DNA of 25,201 nt, from NCBI GenBank assembly GCA_020433835.1, contig JAGRBY010000032.1, positions 1 to 25,201 on the forward strand. The letters are read 5' to 3'. Positions 1 to 8,355 of the stretch are shown piece after piece. This DNA is from Anaerolineae bacterium. GTDB lineage: Bacteria; Chloroflexota; Anaerolineae; 4572-78; J111. Position 1 is the first letter of the stretch. Every line of letters begins with the position of its first letter. The notes below the pieces were generated by a model. That model saw only the letters and a list, made by a program, of their open reading frames with translations. It searched no databases and was not told the origin of the DNA. The position numbers were made by a program, and so were the translations under genes.

Positions 1-350
1 CCACAATGTACAGCATCCAAATCTGGATTACTGCGCAAAGTATCTGTCATAAGTTCAAGATGTCGTGGTAAAATCCAATCATCAGCATCAAGGAATAAAA
101 GCCAGTCATAGTGCGCCAATTTAACCCCTTTATTACGGGCTGCACTGCCCCCCAGGTGAGATTGATTGGTTAGATAAAAACGGGTATCTTGTTTTTTAAA
201 ATTTTCAACAATGGCTTGTGTATTATCAGAAGAGCCATCATCAATAATAATGGCTTCCCAATGAGAATAAGTTTGAGCCAGCAAGGACTCTAAAGCTTTG
301 GAGATAGTTTCGGAAGCATTATAGGCAGGAATAACAATTGAAACATTCAT
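1..350 (-). CDS. GT2 family glycosyltransferase, N-terminal part (runs off left edge)
   Basis: The first 116 codons of a GT-A-fold family 2 glycosyltransferase are present; the rest lies beyond the left edge. It begins MNVSIVIPAYNASETI, the usual nucleotide-binding first strand. It then shows IIIDDGSSDNT at about residue 35, GGSAARNKG at about residue 68, and the metal-binding LFLDADDW at about residue 84. Such enzymes transfer a sugar from a nucleotide-sugar donor on the cytoplasmic face; donor and acceptor cannot be read from the sequence. The ATG is preceded by AGGAAA seven bases upstream. A 582-base gap with its own promoter separates it from the exporter genes, so it is probably a separate transcription unit. 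Family call is secure; specificity unknown. Confidence 0.93.
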   Translation of the reverse strand, partial: MNVSIVIPAYNASETISKALESLLAQTYSHWEAIIIDDGSSDNTQAIVENFKKQDTRFYLTNQSHLGGSAARNKGVKLAHYDWLLFLDADDWILPRHLELMTDTLRSNPDLDAVHC

Positions 351-491
351 AAATTTTCCTATACCAGTTCTGAATTTGTTTATTGGGATATCTTCTGTTG
401 TTAATTAATCGTATTTTTCAGGCTATAAAATGAGATGGTAGTGTGGTCAAATTTACTTAAATAAAGAGGGGAGCAAGTTTTATAAGCGCAC

Positions 492-516
492 AATTGTTAC
501 ATTGATATTAACAATT
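492..516. repeat. Inverted repeat overlapping promoter start region (possible operator)
   Basis: Perfect 8-base arms AATTGTTA (492-499) and TAACAATT (509-516) flank a 9-base spacer. The element covers the expected transcription start of the minus-strand promoter and overlaps three bases of its -10 box. This is the usual place for a repressor operator. The arms are AT-rich, so chance is possible, and no regulator gene is visible in the window. Confidence 0.4.
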
Positions 517-542
517 ATACAATAATCCAAAGAAGTTGTCAT
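514..542 (-). promoter_or_regulatory. Predicted sigma70-type promoter for the leftmost GT2 gene
   Basis: Read on the minus strand there is ATGACA (-35, 537-542), a 17-base spacer, and TATAAT (-10, 514-519). This matches the consensus at 11 of 12 positions with ideal spacing. The start would fall near 507, giving a leader of about 157 bases before the ATG at 350. It is the best promoter-like sequence I found in the gap. Confidence 0.6.
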
Positions 543-932
543 CTTGTTAACGGTGATCTTTTTTGTCATACTCAAGGTATTGTAGCAGAGAGGTACCTAC
601 TGTTCTATCATCAATTGTCAATCAACATTCAACTAATTAGTCTTATAATCAACTGATATGTTAAGTAACACAAACTCTGATGACTAAACGGGCGAAAAAA
701 ATGGGGAATAATTCTGGAGTATCGTTCTATATTTATTTCTACTAATAGTCTTTATTCTTATATTAATCGCAACAATATCTAACAGCTCGTTGATAGCCAT
801 CATTGTAATAAATCTGGGGCTCCCAGGCCAAGTTATTAGCAAACGGTTATACTACGTTCATCCTTGCTATTGAGCGGATGCACATTAATAGTGAAAGTGT
901 TTTTCCTGATTTTGGCGTAAGCGGTAACTTGG

Positions 933-2210
933 TTATTTATAGAGATATACCGTATCTTGAGGTTCGATGGATTTCACTATTTGCCATTCACTTGGTGGAC
1001 ACACTACGCCTTTTTCGTTTAAGGTTGAATGGATTTGTAAAGAATAAACATGCCAGTGATGGTCGTAGGCATAAGACCAATTTTTTTCATAAATTCCAAC
1101 ATCAACCCAATAATGACCCTTATTGAGATCAAGCCGTTCTAATTGAAGGGTCATGTAACCTTGCCCTTGAACGGAACTCATTTCCAAGCCGGCAGTGGCC
1201 GTATTGCTATCATAACAAACCAAGCCATCATCACGACTAATGAGAACGCCAAAAATCGGCATCTCGATAAGATTAGGGGCATGATATACAATCTCTATAC
1301 GTAAAGGATCGCCGCTGGTTAATTGAGTCACAGGGCGATCTAAGGAGTCAAGCAACCGAACCGACACTATCTCCATTTCCATTGAGCCAAATCTATTCTC
1401 ATTAACGCGCAACTCAGTACCCGCCGTAGTAACAGCCACAGGCATATCAACGGGGGTACGTTGTATTGTTTCCGATGACATTTCATTAGTATATTGTTGA
1501 ACGACAATATTACTTAATCCTTGAGCTCTAATGCGCCCTTTCTGCAGCCATATAACTTCGTCACACAAATTCCGAACCTGTTCAATATCATGAGATACGA
1601 GTAAAATAGTGCAGCCCTTTTCTTTAAATTGGGCTATTCGTTTCAAACATTTTTCCTGAAAAGCCATATCACCAACTGCCAAAACTTCATCAATCAGCAG
1701 GATATCAGGATCAATATGAACAGCAATGGCAAAGGCCAACCGCATGCGCATGCCTGTACTATAAGTTCTAAGTGGATTATCGATAAAATTTTCCAACTCA
1801 GCAAAGGCAACAATCGAATCGAATCGGTCTTCAACTTCTTGGCGGGTAAGTCCTGAAATAACACCATTAATATACGTATTTTCGCGCCCTGTTAAATCGG
1901 AATGAAAGCCGGCTCCCAAATCAAGCAAGGCCCCAATCCGGCCATGAATCTCTACCTTACCTCTATCTGGCCGGCCAACACCACTTATCAAGCGTAGTAG
2001 GGATGATTTTCCAGCTCCATTGGCTCCAATCACGCCAACCATTTGACCAGATTTAACGACAAAACTGACATTATCAAGCGCCTTGAATTTTTCTACAGGC
2101 TTAATTTTCCGTAGGCCTTTCAAGATAGCTTCTTGCAGGGTTGTGGGTCGATGAGCATCGTAGCGCTGATATTCTTTACTTACCTGGTTAACGATGATAG
2201 TTTTACTCAT
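933..2210 (-). CDS. Wzt-like ABC transporter ATP-binding protein with C-terminal glycan-binding-type domain
   Basis: This is the ATPase subunit of an O-antigen/teichoic-acid-type polysaccharide exporter. The nucleotide-binding domain fills about residues 1-245: Walker A GANGAGKSS (62-70), signature YSTGMRMRLAFA (150-161), Walker B ILLIDE (170-175) and switch histidine H207. About 180 further residues (roughly 250-425) form a beta-rich extension of the type found in Wzt proteins. In characterised members that extension recognises the terminal modification of the glycan before export. The ATG follows the permease stop codon directly with no gap, and GAGGA lies eight bases upstream inside the permease 3' end, so the pair is probably translationally coupled. 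Which glycan is recognised is unknown; the neighbouring methyltransferase fusion suggests a methylated end, by inference. Confidence 0.95.
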   Translation of the reverse strand: MSKTIIVNQVSKEYQRYDAHRPTTLQEAILKGLRKIKPVEKFKALDNVSFVVKSGQMVGVIGANGAGKSSLLRLISGVGRPDRGKVEIHGRIGALLDLGAGFHSDLTGRENTYINGVISGLTRQEVEDRFDSIVAFAELENFIDNPLRTYSTGMRMRLAFAIAVHIDPDILLIDEVLAVGDMAFQEKCLKRIAQFKEKGCTILLVSHDIEQVRNLCDEVIWLQKGRIRAQGLSNIVVQQYTNEMSSETIQRTPVDMPVAVTTAGTELRVNENRFGSMEMEIVSVRLLDSLDRPVTQLTSGDPLRIEIVYHAPNLIEMPIFGVLISRDDGLVCYDSNTATAGLEMSSVQGQGYMTLQLERLDLNKGHYWVDVGIYEKNWSYAYDHHWHVYSLQIHSTLNEKGVVCPPSEWQIVKSIEPQDTVYLYK

Positions 2211-3926
2211 CTAGATTTCCTCAACAAATTTATAACTTACTCGCGTAAAAATAGTATGCCCTAAGATTAAAATAACTACAGATGTTACAAAAAGAATAAT
2301 AGGTGGCATAAAACTCGGCAATTGACCTTCCATCAAAATAGTTCGATAGGCTTCAATTAAACTTACCATAGGGTTTAGATAATACAACCAGTGGTAGGCT
2401 TCGGGAATAACCGTCGTATTGTAAAAAATAGGTGAAAGATAGAAACCCAGCAAAAGAATTATTCCCAGGAGATACTGTGTGTCGCGAAAATTAACATGAG
2501 CTGCAGCTACAAAATAAGACAAACTGAGTGTTAGTAAAAATTGAAGCAATATAATCAGAGGCAAGACCAAGATGACAGTTGTCAGTTGAACACCAGTAAA
2601 AATAAGAAAACCAAATAGAATAGGTAAGGCTAACAGAAAATGAACTAAATGGGTAGTTACAGTCACTATTGGTAAAATAGCGATTGGAAAATTTGGTCGT
2701 TTGATCAAATCCGGATTATCAACAATTACCCCGGCCGCGCTAAATAGTCCTGACTGAAACCAGGTCCAAACTAATAAGCCTGTAAATAGAAAAACTGAAT
2801 AATTTGGAATATCAAGATTCAACACTATACCAAATATTAGTTGAAGCACGAGTAATTGCACTAATGGATTGATTAGCGACCAGGCAACACCTAGAATAGA
2901 ACGTTTATATCGAAGTTTCATATCTCGCGAGACCATCTCTCTTAGCAAATCGCGAAGATAAATTAATCGCCGGAATTGAGTTGATGAGATAAATTTATCT
3001 ACAATGGCATTACTCTTAAAAAAGAATAAGCAACCTATTGTTAGAATAAAGCTTAACCCAATTAAAACTACCATAATAATTCTGGAGAAGAAAGTAGGCT
3101 CCATGGATGACAAGTCCAGTTTTGACTCTACCACGATAACATCCGTCTGAGGAAGCGTCGTATGAAAATCTTCTGAACCATTTCCTTCCCAAATTTCAAC
3201 AGACGATCCCGCTTTTGTTTGGGTTACTAAAAAACCATAATCGAGTGTAGCGTTGCTAAGAGTCTGAATATTTGCAACAAAAGTTTCTCCCTGAAGCTCC
3301 ATTTTTGTATGCATTACATTGTCTTTTATGATTGTATTTGTCGGTCGCCAAGATTCTGGTACCATTGCCCAATCATTGACTCCCCACACCAGAAAGACCT
3401 CGTTAGCCTCAGGCTGATGATACCGAATTTCTTGAGTATTGATTAATTTAAAGTCAGCTGTCGCCTCAATCAATCCATCCTCTGAAACCACTTGAGTATA
3501 ATCACCATCCCAAACCCAATCGATAGGAAGACCACTTTGGGTTGAGCGGATTTGAAAGCCATAGTTAAGGGTAACACCCTCTGGTACCTCAATTTTGGCC
3601 AGGAATAGATCTCCGTTACGGGTCAGCAGCGTGTGCATGACTCCATTTTCTAGTATGGTTCCTTGAGGAAAATGTTCGTTGGGCAGGGGCTGCCAGCCAT
3701 CTATGCCCCACACTAGAAAAACTTCTCCGGCTTCGGGTATATGGTAGTTAACTTCTAGTGTAACTGGAGGGTTATCGGCAAAAAGAGGGCTGGGCTGGAT
3801 GAAATAGCCTAATAAAAACAACAATATCCATAAGCTATTTAGCAGCCAACTGGCTATTGAACCATTGTTACGGAGTTGTTTAGGTTGAGAGTCAAATAAT
3901 CTAGTATAAATTTTTTGTCGATACAT
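2211..3926 (-). CDS. Wzm-like polysaccharide ABC exporter permease with two N-terminal extracytoplasmic modules
   Basis: The C-terminal half (about residues 322-571 from this ATG) is an ABC-2/Wzm permease. It has the amphipathic segment with RDLLREM and SRDMKLRYKRSILG, followed by about six membrane segments. Unusually, it is preceded by a signal-like hydrophobic stretch (about 26-47), two copies of the VWGxNxW module (about 55-162 and 163-272), and an extra membrane segment (about 282-303). The two added segments would place the modules outside the membrane and return the chain so that the permease starts in the cytoplasm as in ordinary Wzm. Normal Wzm proteins have about 260 residues; this one has about 571. 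A GTG at 3935 is an alternative start; neither start has a strong ribosome-binding site. Transporter role is firm; module function is inferred. Confidence 0.92.
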   Translation of the reverse strand: MYRQKIYTRLFDSQPKQLRNNGSIASWLLNSLWILLFLLGYFIQPSPLFADNPPVTLEVNYHIPEAGEVFLVWGIDGWQPLPNEHFPQGTILENGVMHTLLTRNGDLFLAKIEVPEGVTLNYGFQIRSTQSGLPIDWVWDGDYTQVVSEDGLIEATADFKLINTQEIRYHQPEANEVFLVWGVNDWAMVPESWRPTNTIIKDNVMHTKMELQGETFVANIQTLSNATLDYGFLVTQTKAGSSVEIWEGNGSEDFHTTLPQTDVIVVESKLDLSSMEPTFFSRIIMVVLIGLSFILTIGCLFFFKSNAIVDKFISSTQFRRLIYLRDLLREMVSRDMKLRYKRSILGVAWSLINPLVQLLVLQLIFGIVLNLDIPNYSVFLFTGLLVWTWFQSGLFSAAGVIVDNPDLIKRPNFPIAILPIVTVTTHLVHFLLALPILFGFLIFTGVQLTTVILVLPLIILLQFLLTLSLSYFVAAAHVNFRDTQYLLGIILLLGFYLSPIFYNTTVIPEAYHWLYYLNPMVSLIEAYRTILMEGQLPSFMPPIILFVTSVVILILGHTIFTRVSYKFVEEI

Positions 3927-3986
3927 TGCAATCACTGGCTTTCATAGAGATATCCGAGGGTTTGAATATTATAGATCTCGACCAAT

Positions 3987-6299
3987 TTATAGAATAGCAT
4001 CACTTTTATCTACCATTACTTCAAAAACATCTGATGAATCATCTCTATCCTTAAAAAATCCAAAAAAGAGAAAACCAGAAAACCATACAGCCAACAAGGT
4101 TATCCCAGCGGCCAAAAAGTATAATTTATAGGTTAAAGCATCGGATACGTCAGTCAAAAGAGATACTGTACCGACCGTCTTTATCATACCATCATTGGTT
4201 GGTATACTTTGATAGTTACCATCCCAGACAGGGTAAATTATATCAAAGAGGCCTTGTCTTTTCGTAATTTGAAAACCGTAGTCAAAGGTTGTGTCAACCG
4301 GCACTTTCACTTTAGCAATAAAAGTATCTCCCTTTTTAGTCATAGGAGTGTACATAATATTATTCTTAAATTCCGTCCCTGGTGGCCACAGCGCTTCCGG
4401 CATGGGCTGCCAACCGTTTATACCCCAGAGCAAATTTACTTCTGTGGCTTCTGGCCTGACATAACGTATTTCTTGGGTATTTAAGGTAATGTTTAATTGC
4501 GAATTTACTTCAACTAAGCCATCAAATGATGGTTTGTCTTGATAATTACCATCACACATGGGCCAAGTAACATCAAAGGTTTTGCTCTTTATCAAAAGAA
4601 AACAGTAATCTATAGTTGAGTTTACAGGCACTTCGACTTTAACGACAAATGTATCCCCTTCTTGTGTCATGGGCGTATGCATTACATTATCTATTATATT
4701 TGTTTCTATTGGCCAAAGATTATCCGGTAAAGTTTGCCAACCGTTTATTCCCCACACTAATTCCACTTCAGAGGCTTGTGACATGTTATAATGAAACTCT
4801 TGCGTTATCAATGAGAAATTAGTTGAATCATTTAGAGAAGAGTCAGAAAGAGATACGGTAGAAACTAGAGCTTCTTCATCTACTGAAGTTTCAATTTCAA
4901 CCGGATCAGGAGAAATATTGGCGAACAAGCCTACCTGAGCATCTCGTAACATGCGCAATCTATTAAAGTTTGAGTCCATCCAGCGAAAAAGGAATTCTCG
5001 ATTACGATCAGCCACTGTACTTAGCGGCAGCCCTTCTCGCAAATCTTGCTCCAGAGACCCAGCTCCAGCCGCATACCAATGCTGCCACCAAAAACCATGA
5101 ACCGTGTTAAGCGGTATTAATAAAAACATGGCTCCAAAAACGAACCACTGCAAAGATTTACCCACTTGAGCAGGCGTGTAAAGTTCCCAAATAAAATAGG
5201 TAGTGAATAATGCAGGAACCGCAAGAAGAACATAACGAGTTGGCCAAATGCCACCCCAGACTGGTAGATGAAGTACTTCCGCTCGTCCCCAGCCTATAGC
5301 CAGAGCAAATAGCATCATATTACCTAAAAAAACAAGAACACCAAAAGCCCGGTATCGATGACGATGATCTAATCGTATAAGAGTGAAGGCTAAAATAACA
5401 ATACTGATGGCTAAAACGACAAAAACAATAATTGTCGACAGGATCCACGAGCTTCTGGCCACTGGCCCAAAACCTAAAGCTAAAAACTGTAAGGAAGCCC
5501 ATAACGCTGCTCTAACTGTAGGATTAGGAGCCTCAGACGGGGGGCTTTGATAACCAACAAAATACAAGCCAGCCAGACCTAGAGCAGCTATTGTCATACC
5601 AACTAAAAAGGCACCTGCTACTTTTCCTTCGCGACTAGTGCTCAAACGCCATTGACGCACACCGCTATAACCAAACCATAAAACAAATCCCGGTACAAAG
5701 ATAAGTCCATTTGCGCCACTTAATGGTAATAATATAAGCGATATTCCCCCAATAATTGCCTTTTCCCATGTAAACAAATGCCGAACACTGACAATTACGA
5801 GCAGAATAATACAGGTTAAAACCGTCGGAATAATTTGGGTAATCTGCCAGCTCCAATACATGTTTTCCCAATTGCCCAGATGAAGTAAAGCAATGGCGAA
5901 AAAAGCATCTGTGTAATGGGTGCGACCACCACGTATATAACGAATGACCAGAATAGAAATAAAAGCCAATGAGCTTAAGATCACTATGTTTAATAACATA
6001 CCGGTACGAAAATCGCCATGGGTCACCTTGAGCAGCAGTAGTAAAATGATGCGCGGAAATGGAATACGATGTTCATTATTTTGGGCCCATAGCCACTGTA
6101 GCAAGTTTGGTTCATTCCCTGTTAAGGGAGGAACCAGCCACCAGTCTTCACTGAACGGAATGTTATAGGTATCGGTAACAAGAAAGATTAGAGCAGTTAG
6201 CAACATAACAAGCCAAATACCCCAAACAAAGGCGCTTGCTCCTCGATCAATTTGTGAATGAATTATTTGTTTGACACGCTGTTCAGTCATAATACTCAT
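3987..6299 (-). CDS. Polytopic membrane protein, putative GT-C-type, with two C-terminal extracytoplasmic modules
   Basis: Residues 1-410 contain about ten hydrophobic segments. The first loop carries an acidic motif, SEDWWLVPPLTGNEP (50-64), followed by NEHRIPFPR, which recalls the acidic first loop of GT-C glycosyltransferases acting on lipid-linked sugars outside the membrane. No named GT-C family is recognised, so the enzyme call is tentative. A linker with LRMLRDAQVGLF (448-459) leads to two VWGINGW modules (about 497-604 and 605-714), a final membrane segment (723-748) and a short charged tail. It is a tandem paralogue of the upstream gene, which has one module. A second ATG lies three codons in; ribosome-binding signals are weak at both. 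An 85-base gap separates it from the upstream gene. Confidence 0.85.
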   Translation of the reverse strand: MSIMTEQRVKQIIHSQIDRGASAFVWGIWLVMLLTALIFLVTDTYNIPFSEDWWLVPPLTGNEPNLLQWLWAQNNEHRIPFPRIILLLLLKVTHGDFRTGMLLNIVILSSLAFISILVIRYIRGGRTHYTDAFFAIALLHLGNWENMYWSWQITQIIPTVLTCIILLVIVSVRHLFTWEKAIIGGISLILLPLSGANGLIFVPGFVLWFGYSGVRQWRLSTSREGKVAGAFLVGMTIAALGLAGLYFVGYQSPPSEAPNPTVRAALWASLQFLALGFGPVARSSWILSTIIVFVVLAISIVILAFTLIRLDHRHRYRAFGVLVFLGNMMLFALAIGWGRAEVLHLPVWGGIWPTRYVLLAVPALFTTYFIWELYTPAQVGKSLQWFVFGAMFLLIPLNTVHGFWWQHWYAAGAGSLEQDLREGLPLSTVADRNREFLFRWMDSNFNRLRMLRDAQVGLFANISPDPVEIETSVDEEALVSTVSLSDSSLNDSTNFSLITQEFHYNMSQASEVELVWGINGWQTLPDNLWPIETNIIDNVMHTPMTQEGDTFVVKVEVPVNSTIDYCFLLIKSKTFDVTWPMCDGNYQDKPSFDGLVEVNSQLNITLNTQEIRYVRPEATEVNLLWGINGWQPMPEALWPPGTEFKNNIMYTPMTKKGDTFIAKVKVPVDTTFDYGFQITKRQGLFDIIYPVWDGNYQSIPTNDGMIKTVGTVSLLTDVSDALTYKLYFLAAGITLLAVWFSGFLFFGFFKDRDDSSDVFEVMVDKSDAIL

Positions 6300-6384
6300 T
6301 TTGCTATATCAGTTTCGTTTAATTTCCCGCTCACAAGGTTGTACTTCAATCTTGTAGCAGCTTCCAGGAAGAAATATAAACTTT

Positions 6385-8355
6385 TTATCTATCCTCAGTC
6401 ACCAGTATATGCTGCCCCACTGGATGGTAAAGGTTATTTAATTTATTCCGAAACTCAAAAACAACCGCTATAAAGAACAAAACAACAATTGCTAGCAATA
6501 TCTGCCGGCCAAAATTAATACTGAAAAGATAGCCGCTAAACGATAGTGGGGGATGCAATTCCGTTACGCTATCTTCTAAAACCACAGCCTGGTATCCTTG
6601 ATCACCATTCCAATCCCAATCGGCCGGAGTTGCCCAAATCCTATTGTAAAAACCCCGTTTTTGTGCGATCAAAAATCCATAATCAATTCTTGTCCCAGCC
6701 GGCACCCTAAGTTTGGCTGTAAACATATCGCCGACTGAAGGCATTGCTGTATACATAACATTGTCGTTGATTTCTGTCCACTGCGGACGTAAGGATTCAG
6801 GCGCAAGCTGCCAATTATTAACTCCCCATACGAGATAGACCTCAGACGCTTGAGGAATATTATAGTGGATTTCATAGCTGACAATCAGGGAGTCGTCAGG
6901 AGCTTCTAAATCTCCCGTGTCGAATAAGTCAGATGTTAAATCAGATGTCAAAATCTCATCCAAATCAACATCATCTTTTACCATATGCGAAAAAATCCCA
7001 ATATCTGCATCGCGTAGCATCCTCATATACTCTGCAATCTCATCAGGTTCTCGATAATGTAAAAGAAGATCGCGATACTGTTCCGCTAAAACTGAGGCAG
7101 GTTTACCAGATAGTAAATCTTTTTCAAATGACACATCTCTATCTGAGAACCAATAAAGCCAAGCCAATCCATGGTTCGTATTGGCAGGAAGTAAAAAACA
7201 CATTATTCCCATAAGTCCGCTTAGAATGGCAACTTTTACTTTTGTTGAACCGTAGAGTTCCCAAAGAAAAAATGCGGCTAAAAATCCCGGAATGGCCATA
7301 GTCACATATCGAAGTGGATACACACCATAAACAGTTTCAATAGCTGTAGCACGACTCCAGCCAGTAGCTAAGGCCAAAAGAATAAAGTTACCGAAAAACA
7401 AAAGTATGCCAAAGGCCCGCAACTTTTCGTATTCAGCACTTCGAAAAAATGCTATAAATGCTACGGCTGTTGCTCCTCCGAAAACCGCAATTGTTATAAT
7501 TATTGGAAGTATCCAAGAGTCTCTAACTGCCGGACCTAAACCCAATGATAAAAATTTTATAGCCGTTTCGAGAGCAGCTGGGACAGTTGGGTCTGGAGGG
7601 CGCCAATCTGGACGATGATACGTAATAAAATGTAACCCTGTAAGCGCTATTGCAATTAAAGCCGATATAACAAGAAAAGTACTAACCCAACGTTGCTGAT
7701 TTTTTACATCACGCCAGTGTCTGACCGCTAAAAAGCTAAACCACAGAGCAATAACCGGGGCGAATATCAATGCATGCGATCCGCTCAATGGGAGTAATAC
7801 TAATGTAATTCCACCCATTATTGTATAGGGCAGATTCGTTAAAAGAGGATCGCTAACCAAAACTAAAAGGATGACACAAGTTAAAACGGTGGGAACAACC
7901 TGGGTAAGCTGCCAACTCCAATAAAGATTTTCTGCATTGCCCAAATGGAGCAGAATAAGGGGAAAAAAGGCATCCACAAAGCTAGTCTTGCCACCACGTA
8001 TTTTTCGAGCAACTACAATTGATAAAAATGCGATCGCACTTAATACGATAACATTAAAAGCCATACCAGCTCGTACGTCACCTCCCGAAATTTTCAGTAG
8101 GCTTAGCAAGATTAGGCGAGGAACCGGAATACGATGTTCACTATTTTGGTTCCAAAACCAACTTAGTAGGTCAGGCTCATTTCCAGTGAGAGGCGGTACT
8201 AACCACCAATCTTCATTGAGTAGAACAGTTCGGCCCGATTTAACTAGAATAAATAGGGCCGAGAATACCATAATCAGCCATACACCCCAAACAAAAATTC
8301 GTGCCCCATAATCCGACTCTCTGGCGCTAGTCCATCGTTCAAAAACGCTTAACAT
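6385..8355 (-). CDS. Polytopic membrane protein, putative GT-C-type, with one C-terminal extracytoplasmic module
   Basis: This is a paralogue of the next downstream gene. The 400-residue membrane part aligns throughout: NEDWWLVPPLTGNEP (47-61), EHRIPVPR (73-80), LLHLGNAENLYWSWQ (135-149) and MRMLRDADIGIF (444-455). The acidic first-loop motif suggests a GT-C-type sugar transferase working outside the membrane, but no specific family is recognised. A single VWGVNNW module (about 490-602) and one terminal membrane segment (613-633) follow. The start codon overlaps the stop of the methyltransferase/GT2 gene by one base (TAATG), so translation is probably coupled. Compared with its paralogue it has lost, or never gained, the second module. 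Confidence 0.85.
   Translation of the reverse strand: MLSVFERWTSARESDYGARIFVWGVWLIMVFSALFILVKSGRTVLLNEDWWLVPPLTGNEPDLLSWFWNQNSEHRIPVPRLILLSLLKISGGDVRAGMAFNVIVLSAIAFLSIVVARKIRGGKTSFVDAFFPLILLHLGNAENLYWSWQLTQVVPTVLTCVILLVLVSDPLLTNLPYTIMGGITLVLLPLSGSHALIFAPVIALWFSFLAVRHWRDVKNQQRWVSTFLVISALIAIALTGLHFITYHRPDWRPPDPTVPAALETAIKFLSLGLGPAVRDSWILPIIITIAVFGGATAVAFIAFFRSAEYEKLRAFGILLFFGNFILLALATGWSRATAIETVYGVYPLRYVTMAIPGFLAAFFLWELYGSTKVKVAILSGLMGIMCFLLPANTNHGLAWLYWFSDRDVSFEKDLLSGKPASVLAEQYRDLLLHYREPDEIAEYMRMLRDADIGIFSHMVKDDVDLDEILTSDLTSDLFDTGDLEAPDDSLIVSYEIHYNIPQASEVYLVWGVNNWQLAPESLRPQWTEINDNVMYTAMPSVGDMFTAKLRVPAGTRIDYGFLIAQKRGFYNRIWATPADWDWNGDQGYQAVVLEDSVTELHPPLSFSGYLFSINFGRQILLAIVVLFFIAVVFEFRNKLNNLYHPVGQHILVTEDR

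Larger units (their letters stand above)
351..932. other. AT-rich intergenic region with minus-strand promoter
   Basis: This 582-base stretch between the Wzt-like gene and the partial GT2 gene contains no convincing gene on either strand. It holds a minus-strand promoter (514-542) with an overlapping inverted repeat (492-516). A small GC-rich hairpin at 814-826 lacks a following U tract. Short open stretches of 22 to 28 codons lack ribosome-binding sites and were not accepted. Confidence 0.7.

Noticed and set aside
680..748. Plus-strand 22-codon open frame beginning MTKRAKKMGNN
   Set aside because: No ribosome-binding site upstream, very short, and in AT-rich DNA; nothing distinguishes it from chance.
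814..826. CTGGG-GCT-CCCAG hairpin downstream of the Wzt-like gene, considered as a terminator
   Set aside because: The stem is only five base pairs and is not followed by a U tract.
763..846. Minus-strand 28-codon open stretch reading NLAWEPQIYYNDGYQRAV, possible gene relic
   Set aside because: It has no start codon or ribosome-binding site, adjoining frames do not extend it, and I recognise no family.
6300..6384. ACAAG/CTTGT pairing in the gap between the two membrane-protein genes, considered as a regulatory hairpin
   Set aside because: Five-base arms with a long loop and no U tract; too weak to call.
7937..8311. 124-codon plus-strand open frame
   Set aside because: Antisense to the conserved membrane part of the 656-residue protein; basic low-information composition with no recognisable motif.
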